From Phycisphaerales bacterium (GTDB taxonomy: Bacteria > Planctomycetota > Phycisphaerae > Phycisphaerales > UBA1924), in the NCBI GenBank assembly GCA_029260455.1, contig JAJDDF010000016.1, positions 124,001 to 188,000 of the forward strand: a stretch of 64,000 nucleotides of DNA, read 5' to 3'. Below the pieces are notes generated by a model that saw only the letters and a program-made list of their open reading frames with translations, made no database searches and was not told where the DNA came from. The translations under genes were made by a program, and so were the position numbers. Shown one piece after another: positions 55,532 through 64,000 of this stretch. Within the stretch, counting starts at the first letter, position 1. The number at the start of each line of letters is the position of its first letter.

Positions 55532-56671
55532 TCACTCGAAAGTGCTGGTCAGGCGCTTCGCGTGGTCGACGATCCACTTGGCTTTTCTGCGGGTGACACT
55601 GAGCATCTTGCCCGGCCCATGCACCCCAAAGGCACCCGTTGCAGCAATTGGTGCCGCGGTTTCGGCGATGAGCGATTCGACCATCATGTCGGGCAAGGCG
55701 GTCAATTCGGCCCTGCTGATGTGTTCGAGCGGATGCCCCTCAGCATCAGTAAGCGATTCATAGCCGCGCAGCATCGCTGTGAGCCGCGCCTCATCGAGTT
55801 CATCAGGCCACTGCGCCGGATCACCGGGAATAATCATGATCGAGAACTGGATCGCTGCTGCCGCAATATCCAGTACGCGCCGTCCCAGTCGCGCCGTGTC
55901 ATAGTCAATGACCGCAACAAGGCGATCTCCATGAAAAAGCGCATTGCCCGGATGCCAGTCGCCATGAATCACCTGCACGGGCCAGCGTTCGTAGCCCGCC
56001 GTGTTCACGCGCTCCGCCGCAGCTTCATACATGTTGGCCAGCTCGTTTGCATCTGAGCCATCAGGCAGGCGCAGTGCAAACTCGCGCAACACCGCAGGCA
56101 CTGTTTCGTTGTCGTGATAGCTCAGCGGCACACCAGAGTTCGCGGGTTCAGCAGCACTGGCCAGTGGCGCCGTCACATTATGAAACATCGCAAGACCCTG
56201 CCCCGCGGCAAATGACTGCATCGTGGATTTGTCATACCCTTGACCCGCAGAAAAACGAAACAACTCGTACGACCGGCCCTTGATCACAAACAGTGAATGC
56301 GATGCTTCAGAAGCTGCCATCGGTCGCGTGGGCACGAGGGGCGGTAAGGGAAACCCGCTTGCCGCGAGGCGCGTCTGCACCGCATGGGCAAATCGCACGC
56401 GCACCGGGTCTGCCTGTTCTGATGAACGACGCTTGAGCACAAACTGCCCGCGACCAGTCGTGATGAGCAATTTCGGAGTCTTGATCGATCCGCGCCGCAA
56501 TCGCCCGATCGAACGAATCACACCCAAATCATAATGCGAGAGAACAATTGCCAATTCGAACGGGTCGAACTTGTCTGCCACTGATTGCGCAGGTGCGCCC
56601 CCCGCAGAGGGCATCCCCGCAGCACTGTCCGCGGGCGTCGAACTGGATTCGATGTGCGCCATCTGTGTCAT
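55532..56671 (-). CDS. Aminoglycoside-phosphotransferase-fold kinase (APH/HSK2/CotS-like)
   Basis: Kinase-fold protein of 379 residues. The catalytic loop QVIHGDWHPGNALF and metal-binding AVIDYDTARLG are intact, and the N-lobe Lys is in QFVLKRRSS. The family includes antibiotic kinases, homoserine kinase type II, choline/thiamine kinases and spore-coat CotS; the substrate is not deducible. A Gly/Ala/Pro-rich N-terminal 35 residues precede the fold. Situated on the minus strand 46 bases downstream of yicC, so co-transcription is possible. Confidence 0.85.
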   Translation of the reverse strand: MTQMAHIESSSTPADSAAGMPSAGGAPAQSVADKFDPFELAIVLSHYDLGVIRSIGRLRRGSIKTPKLLITTGRGQFVLKRRSSEQADPVRVRFAHAVQTRLAASGFPLPPLVPTRPMAASEASHSLFVIKGRSYELFRFSAGQGYDKSTMQSFAAGQGLAMFHNVTAPLASAAEPANSGVPLSYHDNETVPAVLREFALRLPDGSDANELANMYEAAAERVNTAGYERWPVQVIHGDWHPGNALFHGDRLVAVIDYDTARLGRRVLDIAAAAIQFSIMIIPGDPAQWPDELDEARLTAMLRGYESLTDAEGHPLEHISRAELTALPDMMVESLIAETAAPIAATGAFGVHGPGKMLSVTRRKAKWIVDHAKRLTSTFE

Positions 56672-56717
56672 GGTCTTCCTATTCGGTCCGCAGAAAAAGG
56701 CTCAACGGTTGCAAGAG

Positions 56718-57611
56718 TTACTCAATGTTCTGCACCTGCTCCTTGATCCGATCAATCGCCCCCTTCACCTCAACGATGGCCCGCGAGATCGCCGAATCCG
56801 ATGACTTACTTGCAATGGTGTTGGCTTCGCGCAACATTTCCTGCGTCAGGAAGTCGAGGGTACGTCCGATAGGGCGTGCATCGTCCTCGTCGGTGATCAA
56901 CGCCTCAAATTGATCGAGGTGCGCAGCAAGACGCGTCACTTCCTCTGCAATATCCGAGCGCTCAGCAAAGATCGCAACTTCGCGGATCAAATCCGACGGC
57001 TCGATGCGTCGCCCGACCTCTTCGAGCAATTTGTCCAGGCGTTGACGCAACCGCTTTTGATAGTCATCAACAACCTGTGGGGCGCGCTCGCCCACTTCTG
57101 CAAGCCGCACAGAAATCATTTTGTGATGGCTCATCAAATCTTCCATGAGCATGCGCCCTTCTCGCTTGCGCATCGACACAAGATGATCACACGCCTCACC
57201 CACAAGCGGCGTAATCATCCCCCGCGCCTCTTCAAGACGCTCATCGCCTTCATCGGTCGACTGCAACACGCCGGGCAATTGCAACAGTTGTGTGACATCA
57301 ATTGATGTCTCACTGTTGGTCAGTTTCGCCGCCTCGTGCAACTGTTCGACGTACCGCGAGAGCGCCCGATGATTGATTGTCAGCGCCGCCGCCTCTGATG
57401 TATCAGAACAGCGCACCGAGCACACGATCGAGCCGCGCGTCAATCTTTGACGCAGCGCCGATTCAAGCTCGGGCTCGATGGTCTGCAAATCATCCGGCAG
57501 ACGGATGCTCGCCTTGAAATACTTGTTGTTGAGTGAGCGCACCTCAACGGTGTAATGCACACCATCCGTGTGGCTGGATGCTTCACCAAAGCCGGTCATA
57601 CTTCGTATCAA
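56718..57611 (-). CDS. yicC: YicC-family endoribonuclease-like protein
   Basis: A 297-residue protein of the YicC/YloC family, described in E. coli as an RNase acting on RyhB and other RNAs. MTGFGEASSHTDGVHYTVEVRSLNNKYF at the N-terminus and the C-terminal DFLTQEMLREANTIASKSSD match the family. Start: TTG 57611, which gives the family MIRSMTGFG beginning and has AGGGG 7 bases upstream. ATG 57599 (MTGFG) is possible. Confidence 0.9.
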   Translation of the reverse strand: MIRSMTGFGEASSHTDGVHYTVEVRSLNNKYFKASIRLPDDLQTIEPELESALRQRLTRGSIVCSVRCSDTSEAAALTINHRALSRYVEQLHEAAKLTNSETSIDVTQLLQLPGVLQSTDEGDERLEEARGMITPLVGEACDHLVSMRKREGRMLMEDLMSHHKMISVRLAEVGERAPQVVDDYQKRLRQRLDKLLEEVGRRIEPSDLIREVAIFAERSDIAEEVTRLAAHLDQFEALITDEDDARPIGRTLDFLTQEMLREANTIASKSSDSAISRAIVEVKGAIDRIKEQVQNIE

Positions 57612-57713
57612 GTCGAAACCCCTACCGAGCGCACCCCCGCACAAGGGGCCCACCGGGGGTACCAAGATACGTTGATCGAAAAATGCTGCACTGGGCCAGC
57701 GTCTTGCTCCACC

Positions 57714-58352
57714 TCAGTTGCCGCCATCGGCGGGCGGTTCCTCCGCGGGCGTCTCGGCAGGAGGTGTTTCCGGCTCGGCAGGTGGAGTCACCGCATCGTC
57801 CTCAGGCGCCGCATCAGGATTGACACCTTGATTGAGCATTTCCAGAATCCGTGGATCGGTCACAGGTGTCATCGCAGGACCGGCGCTGCCATCCGGATTC
57901 GTCAGATTGATTGACACCGGTGGAGGATTCGCGCCCGCTGGCGGAGCAGGCGTCTGGGTGGTCTGGGCCGGCGGAGTCACCGGAGGAATCTGCTGATCAC
58001 CTGGTGCCGTCTCGCTGGGAACGGTGTCATCAGAAGATGCCACAGTGGTCGCGTTGCTGATTTCGTTTGGCCTGACGGCAAAGTTCAACACCACCGCGGT
58101 CGTAAGAAACACAAGAAAAATAACGATCGTTGCCGTTGTCAACACATCGCCGGTCTTCGCACCAAAAGCGGTTTGTCCTGCACCGTCAGATGAAGAACCA
58201 AACGCACCACTCAGCCCGCCGCCCTGCGGCTTCTGAATCAATACGATCAAGATCATCACCACCGAAATAAACAGAAACAACACGACCAACAACCCAATGG
58301 CAATATTGGGCAATTCGAGGGCAAGTGTTGAAAGCATGGAAAGCACGTTCAT
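57714..58352 (-). CDS. secG: Preprotein translocase subunit SecG with a long proline-rich tail
   Basis: Two membrane segments (IGLLVVLFLFISVVMILIV and ATIVIFLVFLTTAVVLNF) separated by the conserved IQKPQGGGLSGAFG cytoplasmic loop identify SecG, an accessory subunit of SecYEG. The usual protein is about 75-110 residues; here 212, because of a C-terminal Pro/Thr/Glu-rich tail of about 110 residues. Upstream tpiA is a common SecG neighbour. Confidence 0.93.
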   Translation of the reverse strand: MNVLSMLSTLALELPNIAIGLLVVLFLFISVVMILIVLIQKPQGGGLSGAFGSSSDGAGQTAFGAKTGDVLTTATIVIFLVFLTTAVVLNFAVRPNEISNATTVASSDDTVPSETAPGDQQIPPVTPPAQTTQTPAPPAGANPPPVSINLTNPDGSAGPAMTPVTDPRILEMLNQGVNPDAAPEDDAVTPPAEPETPPAETPAEEPPADGGN

Positions 58353-58459
58353 CTTCAGACTCCGATTGAGAGTGTTCTTCTCAGATTCTTCGTTGCCAAA
58401 TATTTCGTTGCTAAGTGTTTCGTTGATCCTACCGCGGGACGACCGACGGGTTGAACACT

Positions 58460-59248
58460 TTAGGCGGAGACGGCCAAGGCTGCAGCCGCGTCGATAATCG
58501 CCCCGAATTCGCCCGCCTCCAGTGAGGCCCCGCCCACGAGGCCCCCATCAATATCGGGCTTGGCGAGCAGATCGGGCGCATTGGCCGCCTTGAGTGACCC
58601 CCCATAGAGAATCCGCGTTCTGTGAGCCATCTCCGCCCCGAAGAGGTCTTGGAGTACGTGCCGCACCGCCGCGTGCGCCAATTGTGCATCATCGGGTGTT
58701 GCCGTGCGCCCGGTGCCGATCGCCCAGACCGGCTCATAGGCGATGACGAGTTTCAACATATCCGCAGGCGAGATGCCCCCAAGTGCTGCGCGAAGTTGCC
58801 GCTCATTGACCGCATCGGTCTCGCCGCCCTCGCGCTGGTCAAGGGTTTCGCCAATACACAGGACACATGTCATGCCTGCGCCAAGGGCCGCAGCAGTCTT
58901 GCTCGCCACGATGTCATCTGTTTCGCCAATGACATGCCGGCGTTCTGAATGCCCGGTCAACACCCAATGGCACCCAATATCCTTGAGCATGCCGAGTGAT
59001 ACTTCGCCCGTGAATGCGCCGTTGGGTGCATCAGAACAATCTTGTGCACCAACCGGCACTTCTGTGCCATCCGTGCGCAGCGCGCTGAGTACAGCATCGA
59101 TGTGTACGAATGCCGGAAATATCGCCACATCAACACACGCCCCCGCAGCATGGCGCGCCACTGATCGAGCCAGTGCAACGGCACCATCACGAGTCAGATT
59201 CATTTTCCAGTTGCCCGCGATGAGCGGCCTGCGCTGCGCCGGATGCAT
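58460..59248 (-). CDS. tpiA: Triosephosphate isomerase
   Basis: Interconverts DHAP and glyceraldehyde-3-phosphate. AGNWKMNLTRDGAVAL (Lys active site), VLTGHSERRHVIGETD (His), AYEPVWAIGTGRTA (Glu) and LYGGSLKAANA are all present. 262 residues, near the family norm. Followed by secG on the same strand after 107 bases. Confidence 0.97.
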   Translation of the reverse strand: MHPAQRRPLIAGNWKMNLTRDGAVALARSVARHAAGACVDVAIFPAFVHIDAVLSALRTDGTEVPVGAQDCSDAPNGAFTGEVSLGMLKDIGCHWVLTGHSERRHVIGETDDIVASKTAAALGAGMTCVLCIGETLDQREGGETDAVNERQLRAALGGISPADMLKLVIAYEPVWAIGTGRTATPDDAQLAHAAVRHVLQDLFGAEMAHRTRILYGGSLKAANAPDLLAKPDIDGGLVGGASLEAGEFGAIIDAAAALAVSA

Positions 59249-59326
59249 ACCGAACCCTCCTGTTCAACGTTTTGAAAAATGCTGGACAGATAGTATATCG
59301 CTGCGTTCAGTGTGTGTATCTGAAAT

Positions 59327-60094
59327 TTATTCTGCAATCGGCAGGGACATGGCGCGCTCAATCAACTGATTCGCCTTGTTTTCCTTGCCCTGCGCGTGCA
59401 CCATCACCGCAACAACAAACCATGCCTCCCGGGTTGGCTTGCGCAGCGCGTGGCGCGTGGCGCGCTGAGTGAGTGTGCGCAGGCGATCGAATGATCCCAA
59501 CAGTGTTTTACCATCCAGCGGCTGCGTCTTGAGCGCTGAGCGAATTTCAAATGCTTTTTCAAAGCTGCGCCCCGCCAGTTCGAATTCGCGGTCAATGACA
59601 TGCGCAAATCCGGTAAGCATCATGGCTTCGCTGCGCACTGCAACATCTTTGCTTTGCAACAATGCTTCAACTGCGCGTTGCGCCGCGTGTGCATCACCCC
59701 GCGTCAGCGCCGCGCGAGCCGTCTCCATTGGCCCTGCGGGCGCAACGACAACAGCCTTCACCTGACGCCCGAGCAGTTGCGGATCGTATTGATGCGCGAG
59801 CGCTTCAAGCGTGGCCGCATCAAGAGCCGCCTGTGCAGAGTTGTACGGATCGTTGCGATACCCATAGCCGCCGTACCTACCATAGAAATGCCCATGAGGA
59901 TGCAACACAATGCCAATGTGTCCTGCCGAGCCCACATGATGAAATGTCTGAGGCGAAGCCCCCTGAGCGCTGGGCCCCTGGCGAATACCGCCGACCCCCA
60001 TACGCACCTGCGGCAGCGCCACACGAGCCCCCTGAGCGATTCCCGAAATCATTCCACACGAAACGATGAGTGCAATCATGGGTGATTTTCGCAT
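59327..60094 (-). CDS. Exported protein, TPR-like, function unknown
   Basis: A 255-residue protein with a signal peptide (ALIVSCGMISGIAQGA). The N-terminal third is Gly/His-rich (GHIGIVLHPHGHFYGRYGGY), a possible metal-binding segment. From about residue 85, helical pairs (ARAALTRGDAHAAQRAVEAL, SEAMMLTGFAHVIDREFE, AWFVVAVMVHAQGKENKAN) look TPR-like. No family recognised. Minus strand, divergent from the lipoprotein at 60187. Confidence 0.6.
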   Translation of the reverse strand: MRKSPMIALIVSCGMISGIAQGARVALPQVRMGVGGIRQGPSAQGASPQTFHHVGSAGHIGIVLHPHGHFYGRYGGYGYRNDPYNSAQAALDAATLEALAHQYDPQLLGRQVKAVVVAPAGPMETARAALTRGDAHAAQRAVEALLQSKDVAVRSEAMMLTGFAHVIDREFELAGRSFEKAFEIRSALKTQPLDGKTLLGSFDRLRTLTQRATRHALRKPTREAWFVVAVMVHAQGKENKANQLIERAMSLPIAE

Positions 60095-60186
60095 GACTTA
60101 TCCTACGCCCCCCAACGCCCCAACACTCAGCCCCCTCTCATGCCCCGCTGCGCGATCCTTCGCCTACCCGCTACACTCCCGCCCCT

Positions 60187-60810
60187 ATGCGTTCCTCCCC
60201 CATGGCGCCACAATGCGGCCTTATTCCCCTCGTGCTGCTGGGCATCTGTGCGCTCGCAGGGTGCCAAAGCCTCGGCATCGGCATTGGCAGCGCCTCGCCG
60301 CTCACCATCGAAGCCCTTGGCCCAATGGGCCCCATCGCCCAACTCTCAGTGACCCAGACCACCGCAGTCTTTCGTGAAACCGATGGCACCATCGATGTCA
60401 TCATCACCGACCTGACAAAAGAACAACTGCACGACCTTGCTCAGGGCGGAGCTTCCACCCCTGGAGTCATTCTGCACGCCCATATGTTTCTCAAGCCCCA
60501 CGCCGGCCGCACACCCATCGATTTCACCGCGAGCAATTCCGCGTTCACCATGCTTGTCATGGCAAGCAATGATGCTGGGGTCTACGGCGGCGGCGGATTC
60601 CTCCTGCCAACTGCAATGAATGCTGACCGGTTCGCTGCGCGCACGCGACATGCAACCCTGCGGCTCATCGGGCACACAGAAGCATTTGTCGATCAATTGG
60701 GATCAGGCGATCTCGGCGGCACCATCATCGCTGCACATGACCCCGCACTCACTGAAGATGGCCTGCGCCTGATCGCTGGCGCAATCCAACAAATCCCACA
60801 AGCGAAATAG
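60187..60810 (+). CDS. Lipoprotein of unknown function
   Basis: A 207-residue protein with a lipobox (CALAGC, Cys near residue 26). The mature part has beta-rich stretches (VTQTTAVFRETDGTIDVIIT, HATLRLIGHTEAFVDQLG). No family recognised. ATG 60187; ATG 60202 would give a shorter signal. Convergent with ruvC, the stops adjacent. Confidence 0.65.
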   Translation: MRSSPMAPQCGLIPLVLLGICALAGCQSLGIGIGSASPLTIEALGPMGPIAQLSVTQTTAVFRETDGTIDVIITDLTKEQLHDLAQGGASTPGVILHAHMFLKPHAGRTPIDFTASNSAFTMLVMASNDAGVYGGGGFLLPTAMNADRFAARTRHATLRLIGHTEAFVDQLGSGDLGGTIIAAHDPALTEDGLRLIAGAIQQIPQAK

Positions 60811-61323
60811 CTATTGTGCAGTCGACGTTGCGGACGCAACGGTTGATTCCAGCCGCGTGATCGCGGTCAATCCGATCGCCATGGCGTCAGCAACATCATT
60901 GGGCGTGGGCACCGCGGGCAAATGAAGCGCACTCGCTACAGCACGGCCCACCTGCTCCTTTGTCGCGCGACCGCGACCCGTCACGGCCTTCTTCACTGTC
61001 GCCGGGGGCAATTCGACAATTTCAATACCCGCCCGTTGCAGATTCAAGAGGATCACACCCCGGGCATGCCCCATCACAATCGCGGGCCCCGGGCGCTCAA
61101 CATGTGAAAAAACTGTTTCGACCGCACCATGCGTAGGTGCAACGCGCTCGATGAGCGCCCGCAGATCTTCATCAAGTTCCACAAGCCTCTCCGCCACCGT
61201 TCGGTGCGCCGCGAATCGAAAACACCCGGCTTCGATGATGCGCGTCATCGCCCCACCCGCCTCACAACCAAGACAGGCATACCCTGTGATTCGTAGCCCC
61301 GGATCAATAGCAAGCACCCGCAT
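60811..61323 (-). CDS. ruvC: Crossover junction endodeoxyribonuclease RuvC
   Basis: Holliday-junction resolvase of 170 residues. RNase H-like acidic residues are visible in LAIDPGLRITGYACLG (first Asp), GAVETVFSHVERPGPA (Glu) and VPTPNDVADAMAIGL (two Asp). PPATVKKAVTGRGRATKEQV matches the family. ATG 61323 begins directly at the domain; the frame is open to 61350. ruvA and ruvB are not in the window. Confidence 0.95.
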   Translation of the reverse strand: MRVLAIDPGLRITGYACLGCEAGGAMTRIIEAGCFRFAAHRTVAERLVELDEDLRALIERVAPTHGAVETVFSHVERPGPAIVMGHARGVILLNLQRAGIEIVELPPATVKKAVTGRGRATKEQVGRAVASALHLPAVPTPNDVADAMAIGLTAITRLESTVASATSTAQ

Positions 61324-61420
61324 GACCTGCGATTCTACTCTCCTGCTCATGCATGCACGTCGGCCCCGCCTACACTAACGATCCGCACGCTGCAATTGGC
61401 CCCTCTCCGAAGGAACACGA

Positions 61421-62608
61421 ATGCCCGCCGCACAAGCTCAACTGCATCAGTCACCACTTCACGATTGGCACGTGCAGCATGGTGCCCGCATGGTCGAATA
61501 CGCCGGGTGGACCCTGCCTATCTGCTACGACTGGCCGGAATCATTTGGCAGCGGTGGCGGCATCATCGAAGAACATCACCAAGTGCGCACGAGTGGCGGC
61601 GTCTTCGATGTCTCACACATGGGCCGCATTTATATCAAGGGACGACACGCCCGTCGCCTGCTCGAACGACTTGTCTCGCGCCGCATCTCTGACATGGCTG
61701 AAGGCCAGTGCCGATACACACTGATCCTCAATGAGCACGGCGGCGTGCGCGATGATGTCCTCGTCTACCGCATGGACGATGATCATTTTATGGTCGTGTG
61801 CAACGGTGCCAACCGCACAAAAATTCTCGATCACATGATGACAGTGCAATCCGAAGGCACACCCAATGGCGCACTTGATGCCTGCACCATTGATGACCGC
61901 ACATTGACCACCGCGATGATCGCGCTTCAGGGCCCAAATGTCATGGGGATGATCGAGAAGGTCTCGACAGAAGTCGCCGCGCTGAAGCGCTACCGGTTTC
62001 TTGAGAAAAACCTGCTTGTGATGAAACTGCTTGTCAGTCGCACCGGGTACACCGGCGAAAATGGTGTTGAAGTGATTCTGCCGGCAAAAGCAATTGGCAT
62101 GGCAATGAAGATGCTCCTCAAAGACGCGGGCGCCGATGCCAATACGCTCATGAAACCCTGCGGCCTCGGCGCCCGCGACACCCTCCGTCTCGAAGCAGGT
62201 ATGCCGCTCTATGGTCATGAATTCGATGAAGACACGAATGCACTTGCAAGTGGCCTTGGCTTTGCCATCACCATGAATAAAGACGAAGACGAGCGCGGCG
62301 AAGCTTTCATTGGCCTTGAGGCCCTCCGCACAATTGAAAAAGATGGCGGCCCAAAGCAAAAACTCGTCGGCCTCACGCTCGAAGGTAAACGCACTGCGCG
62401 CCCGGGCATGACTGTGTGCGCTGGTGACAGCACCGTCGGCCGCATCACCAGTGGGTGCCTTTCGCCAACACTTGGTGCAAGTATCGCGATGGGCTATCTC
62501 GATGTCTCTCATGCTGAGCCCGGCTCGACCGTGCAGGTGGATCTCGGACGTAACCGCACAATTGATGCCCTCGTCACTTCCCTGCCCTTCTACCGCTGCG
62601 CGACATGA
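61421..62608 (+). CDS. gcvT: Aminomethyltransferase (glycine cleavage system T protein)
   Basis: Tetrahydrofolate-dependent T protein, 395 residues. GARMVEYAGWTLPICYDW, TSGGVFDVSHMGRIYIKG (with Asp), TRTGYTGENGVEVILP-like SRTGYTGENGVEV, RDTLRLEAGMPLYGHE and the C-terminal GRITSGCLSPTLGASIAMGY are all typical. CGAAGGAACACGA upstream contains AAGGA at good spacing. The other glycine cleavage genes are absent here. Confidence 0.94.
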   Translation: MPAAQAQLHQSPLHDWHVQHGARMVEYAGWTLPICYDWPESFGSGGGIIEEHHQVRTSGGVFDVSHMGRIYIKGRHARRLLERLVSRRISDMAEGQCRYTLILNEHGGVRDDVLVYRMDDDHFMVVCNGANRTKILDHMMTVQSEGTPNGALDACTIDDRTLTTAMIALQGPNVMGMIEKVSTEVAALKRYRFLEKNLLVMKLLVSRTGYTGENGVEVILPAKAIGMAMKMLLKDAGADANTLMKPCGLGARDTLRLEAGMPLYGHEFDEDTNALASGLGFAITMNKDEDERGEAFIGLEALRTIEKDGGPKQKLVGLTLEGKRTARPGMTVCAGDSTVGRITSGCLSPTLGASIAMGYLDVSHAEPGSTVQVDLGRNRTIDALVTSLPFYRCAT

Positions 62609-62651
62609 AGCCGTGGCTACAGAACAGACGCAAACGTTGCAAAGACGAACA

Positions 62652-62780
62652 ATGAGTTCGCTGGTGCTGGTTATAACGCGCGCTGCAACCGATGACTGGG
62701 CCATTCAAAGCCCACCCGGTTCGATCCGCAACGCTGCTCAGTCGATAGCTGCTCTATCTGAGGGAGGGTTTCAACCATGA
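62652..62780 (+). CDS. Possible small ORF between gcvT and the Hpt-like gene
   Basis: A 42-residue frame whose stop overlaps the next start (ATGATG). The N-terminus (LVLVITRAATDD) is ordinary and nothing is recognised. It may only be leader sequence. Confidence 0.25.
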   Translation: MSSLVLVITRAATDDWAIQSPPGSIRNAAQSIAALSEGGFQP

Positions 62781-63094
62781 TGGAACGTGCCGGTCAACCA
62801 GTGCGCAGTGCGTTCTCGGACGATCCCGAGATGCAGCAGGTGCTTCAACTGTTTGTTGATGAACTGCCTCGATGCGTGAATGAACTCTCAACGGCGTTCA
62901 CCGACAACCAACCCGGTGAACTCGCCCGCATCGCAAGCCATCTGATAGATTCCGGCGGTGGATGTGGATTCTCACAAATATCCGCCGCAGCGCGCATCCT
63001 TGAAGAAACGCTCACCGATATCAATCCCGGAACCGAAGAAATCCGTCAAGCCATCGATACTCTTGTTGAGTACTGCTCCCGCGCAATTACTTAA
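62777..63094 (+). CDS. Hpt-domain-like protein with phospho-acceptor histidine shifted or lost
   Basis: A 105-residue helical-bundle protein matching Hpt domains: DPEMQQVLQLFVDELPRCV, then RIASHLIDSGGGCGFSQISA. The usual active site is IAHxLKGSxGxxGF; the residue at the phospho-accepting position here is Ser, the His has moved one place later, and the following LKG is LID. It may not accept phosphate. It lies 53 bases before a REC-GGEEF gene, suggesting they function together. The two ATG codons at 62777 and 62780 are alternative starts. Confidence 0.75.
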   Translation: MMERAGQPVRSAFSDDPEMQQVLQLFVDELPRCVNELSTAFTDNQPGELARIASHLIDSGGGCGFSQISAAARILEETLTDINPGTEEIRQAIDTLVEYCSRAIT

Positions 63095-63147
63095 AAAAAT
63101 ACGATTCTGTACCGCATTCCACGCCTTCACCCACACTGAATTCACAC

Positions 63148-64000
63148 ATGAACATTCAGGAACGTCAACCTACTGTTCTCCTGATCGACCCCGCCCCCGG
63201 TGTCCATCGGATGCTTGCGATGCGCCTGCACGATGATGACACGGCGCTTGTTGGCGCCATGACCGGCGAAGAAGGCCTGGAAATTGCACGCTCACATCAA
63301 CCCTCTGCCATCCTGCTTGAATTGACGCTGCCCGGACAAGATGGATTTTCGATCTTGCGTGAACTAAAAAGCGACCCCGCAACCATGCATGCACCAGTCA
63401 TCTTTCTCACTACATCTGAGCATTCAGAAGACAAAGTTCGTGCCTTCGAACTCGGTGCGACCGACTATGTCTGCAAGCCTTTCAATATGTCTGAATTGCT
63501 TGCACGCATTGCCTCGGCGCTACGCACTCGCCGCCTCATGTACATGCTCGAACAACGGGCACAGATTGATGGCCTGACCGGGTTGTGGAATCGTGCCTAT
63601 TTCAATGAGAAACTTGCCGCTGAACTCTCGCACATGCAGCGCACCGGCGAATCGCTCGCACTCGCACTCTGCGATCTCGACGATTTCAAAAATATCAACG
63701 ACACCTATGGTCACCCCTTCGGTGACACCGTGATTCGAAGCTTCTCTGATCTCCTCGCACACACGCTCCGCTCGTACGATGTCGCCTGTCGATACGGCGG
63801 CGAAGAGTTTGCACTCATCCTTCCCTCCTCGACAATCAGCGAAGCAATCATCGCCTGCGAACGCATGCGCAAAACGTTCGAAACGCACCTCTGGCCCGGG
63901 CATCCAGAATTGAAAATCACTGCTTCATTTGGTGTCGCCGATTGCGGCCTCTCCTCCATGACCAACCCCGCCTCGTGGATTGAAGCCGCCGACATCAGCC
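63148..64000 (+). CDS. REC-GGEEF diguanylate cyclase (partial at window end), with Glu at the phospho-acceptor position
   Basis: PleD-like response regulator, at least 284 residues, running off the window. The REC domain (about 8-125): the first acidic position is LLIDPAPG, where the second acidic residue is replaced by Pro. The phospho-acceptor segment is AILLELTLPGQDGF, where Asp is replaced by Glu. The Lys is kept in DYVCKPFN. The GGDEF domain starts near DGLTGLWNRAYFNEKL, with CDLDDFKNINDTYGHP and CRYGGEEFAL. RSYD before it is the RxxD I-site. A Glu there can mimic phosphorylation, so this may be constitutively active or ligand-driven, and makes c-di-GMP. Confidence 0.9.
   Translation, partial: MNIQERQPTVLLIDPAPGVHRMLAMRLHDDDTALVGAMTGEEGLEIARSHQPSAILLELTLPGQDGFSILRELKSDPATMHAPVIFLTTSEHSEDKVRAFELGATDYVCKPFNMSELLARIASALRTRRLMYMLEQRAQIDGLTGLWNRAYFNEKLAAELSHMQRTGESLALALCDLDDFKNINDTYGHPFGDTVIRSFSDLLAHTLRSYDVACRYGGEEFALILPSSTISEAIIACERMRKTFETHLWPGHPELKITASFGVADCGLSSMTNPASWIEAADIS

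Overview
The window looks like a stretch of chromosome from a Planctomycetota bacterium, probably near the class Phycisphaerae. This is inference from GC-rich coding sequence, many lipoproteins and exported proteins of unknown function, a Pmp-like beta-helix protein with a dockerin-like C-terminal tail, recurring CPxCG zinc ribbons on membrane proteins, and a scattered housekeeping layout. Most of the window is core metabolism and information processing. The accessory parts are small and sit around repeats. No rRNA, CRISPR array, prophage or integrase was seen.

Layout. 1-4.6 kb (minus): rpe, a histidine-phosphatase-like gene lacking its catalytic residues, accD and lnt (cut by the window edge), with 4-base overlaps between the last three, and a separate glutamine amidotransferase. 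4.7-7.2 kb (plus): guaB, a small membrane protein, and a REP-associated tyrosine transposase (RAYT) bracketed by matching palindromes. 7.2-9.7 kb (minus): gmhA, aat, ychF. 9.8-14.8 kb (plus): tRNA-Lys, a SNF2 helicase with a SWIM-like partner, a candidate structured RNA and tRNA-Gln. 14.9-19.9 kb (plus): glmU-type pyrophosphorylase, prs, rplY, pth, rpsF, ssb, rplI, ending in a clear terminator. 19.9-25.7 kb: proS with an NTF2-like gene, a membrane-anchored Mrr-type nuclease, a GT39 glycosyltransferase and a divergent PAP2 phosphatase.

25.7-34.2 kb: a beta-helix surface protein gene with a frameshift, set between long inverted repeats; then typA, an ECF sigma/anti-sigma/exported-protein operon, and an MBL-fold hydrolase. 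34.4-43.3 kb: a B12-binding-like protein without the cobalamin histidine, ubiE, an M48 peptidase lipoprotein, a zinc-ribbon membrane protein, a CPBP protease, groES, aroA, a diguanylate cyclase, a parvulin lipoprotein and a NUDIX hydrolase. 43.3-49.2 kb: a candidate small RNA with a strong terminator, an enlarged CstA transporter carrying a zinc ribbon, a BIME-like repeat, an SGNH-type lipoprotein, a second zinc-ribbon membrane protein between repeats, and a LOG-family hydrolase. 49.3-64 kb: folC, leuS, a PDZ-like exported protein, an APH-fold kinase, yicC, tpiA-secG, two small exported proteins, ruvC, gcvT, and a signalling pair (Hpt-like plus REC-GGEEF) in which both phospho-acceptor residues are substituted.

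Main themes for follow-up: several signalling or enzyme domains that keep their fold but have lost the key residue (histidine phosphatase, Hpt, REC, B12 domain, SWIM); three dispersed palindromic repeat families, one with a resident RAYT; a recurring C-terminal or inserted zinc ribbon on membrane proteins; and two candidate non-coding RNAs.
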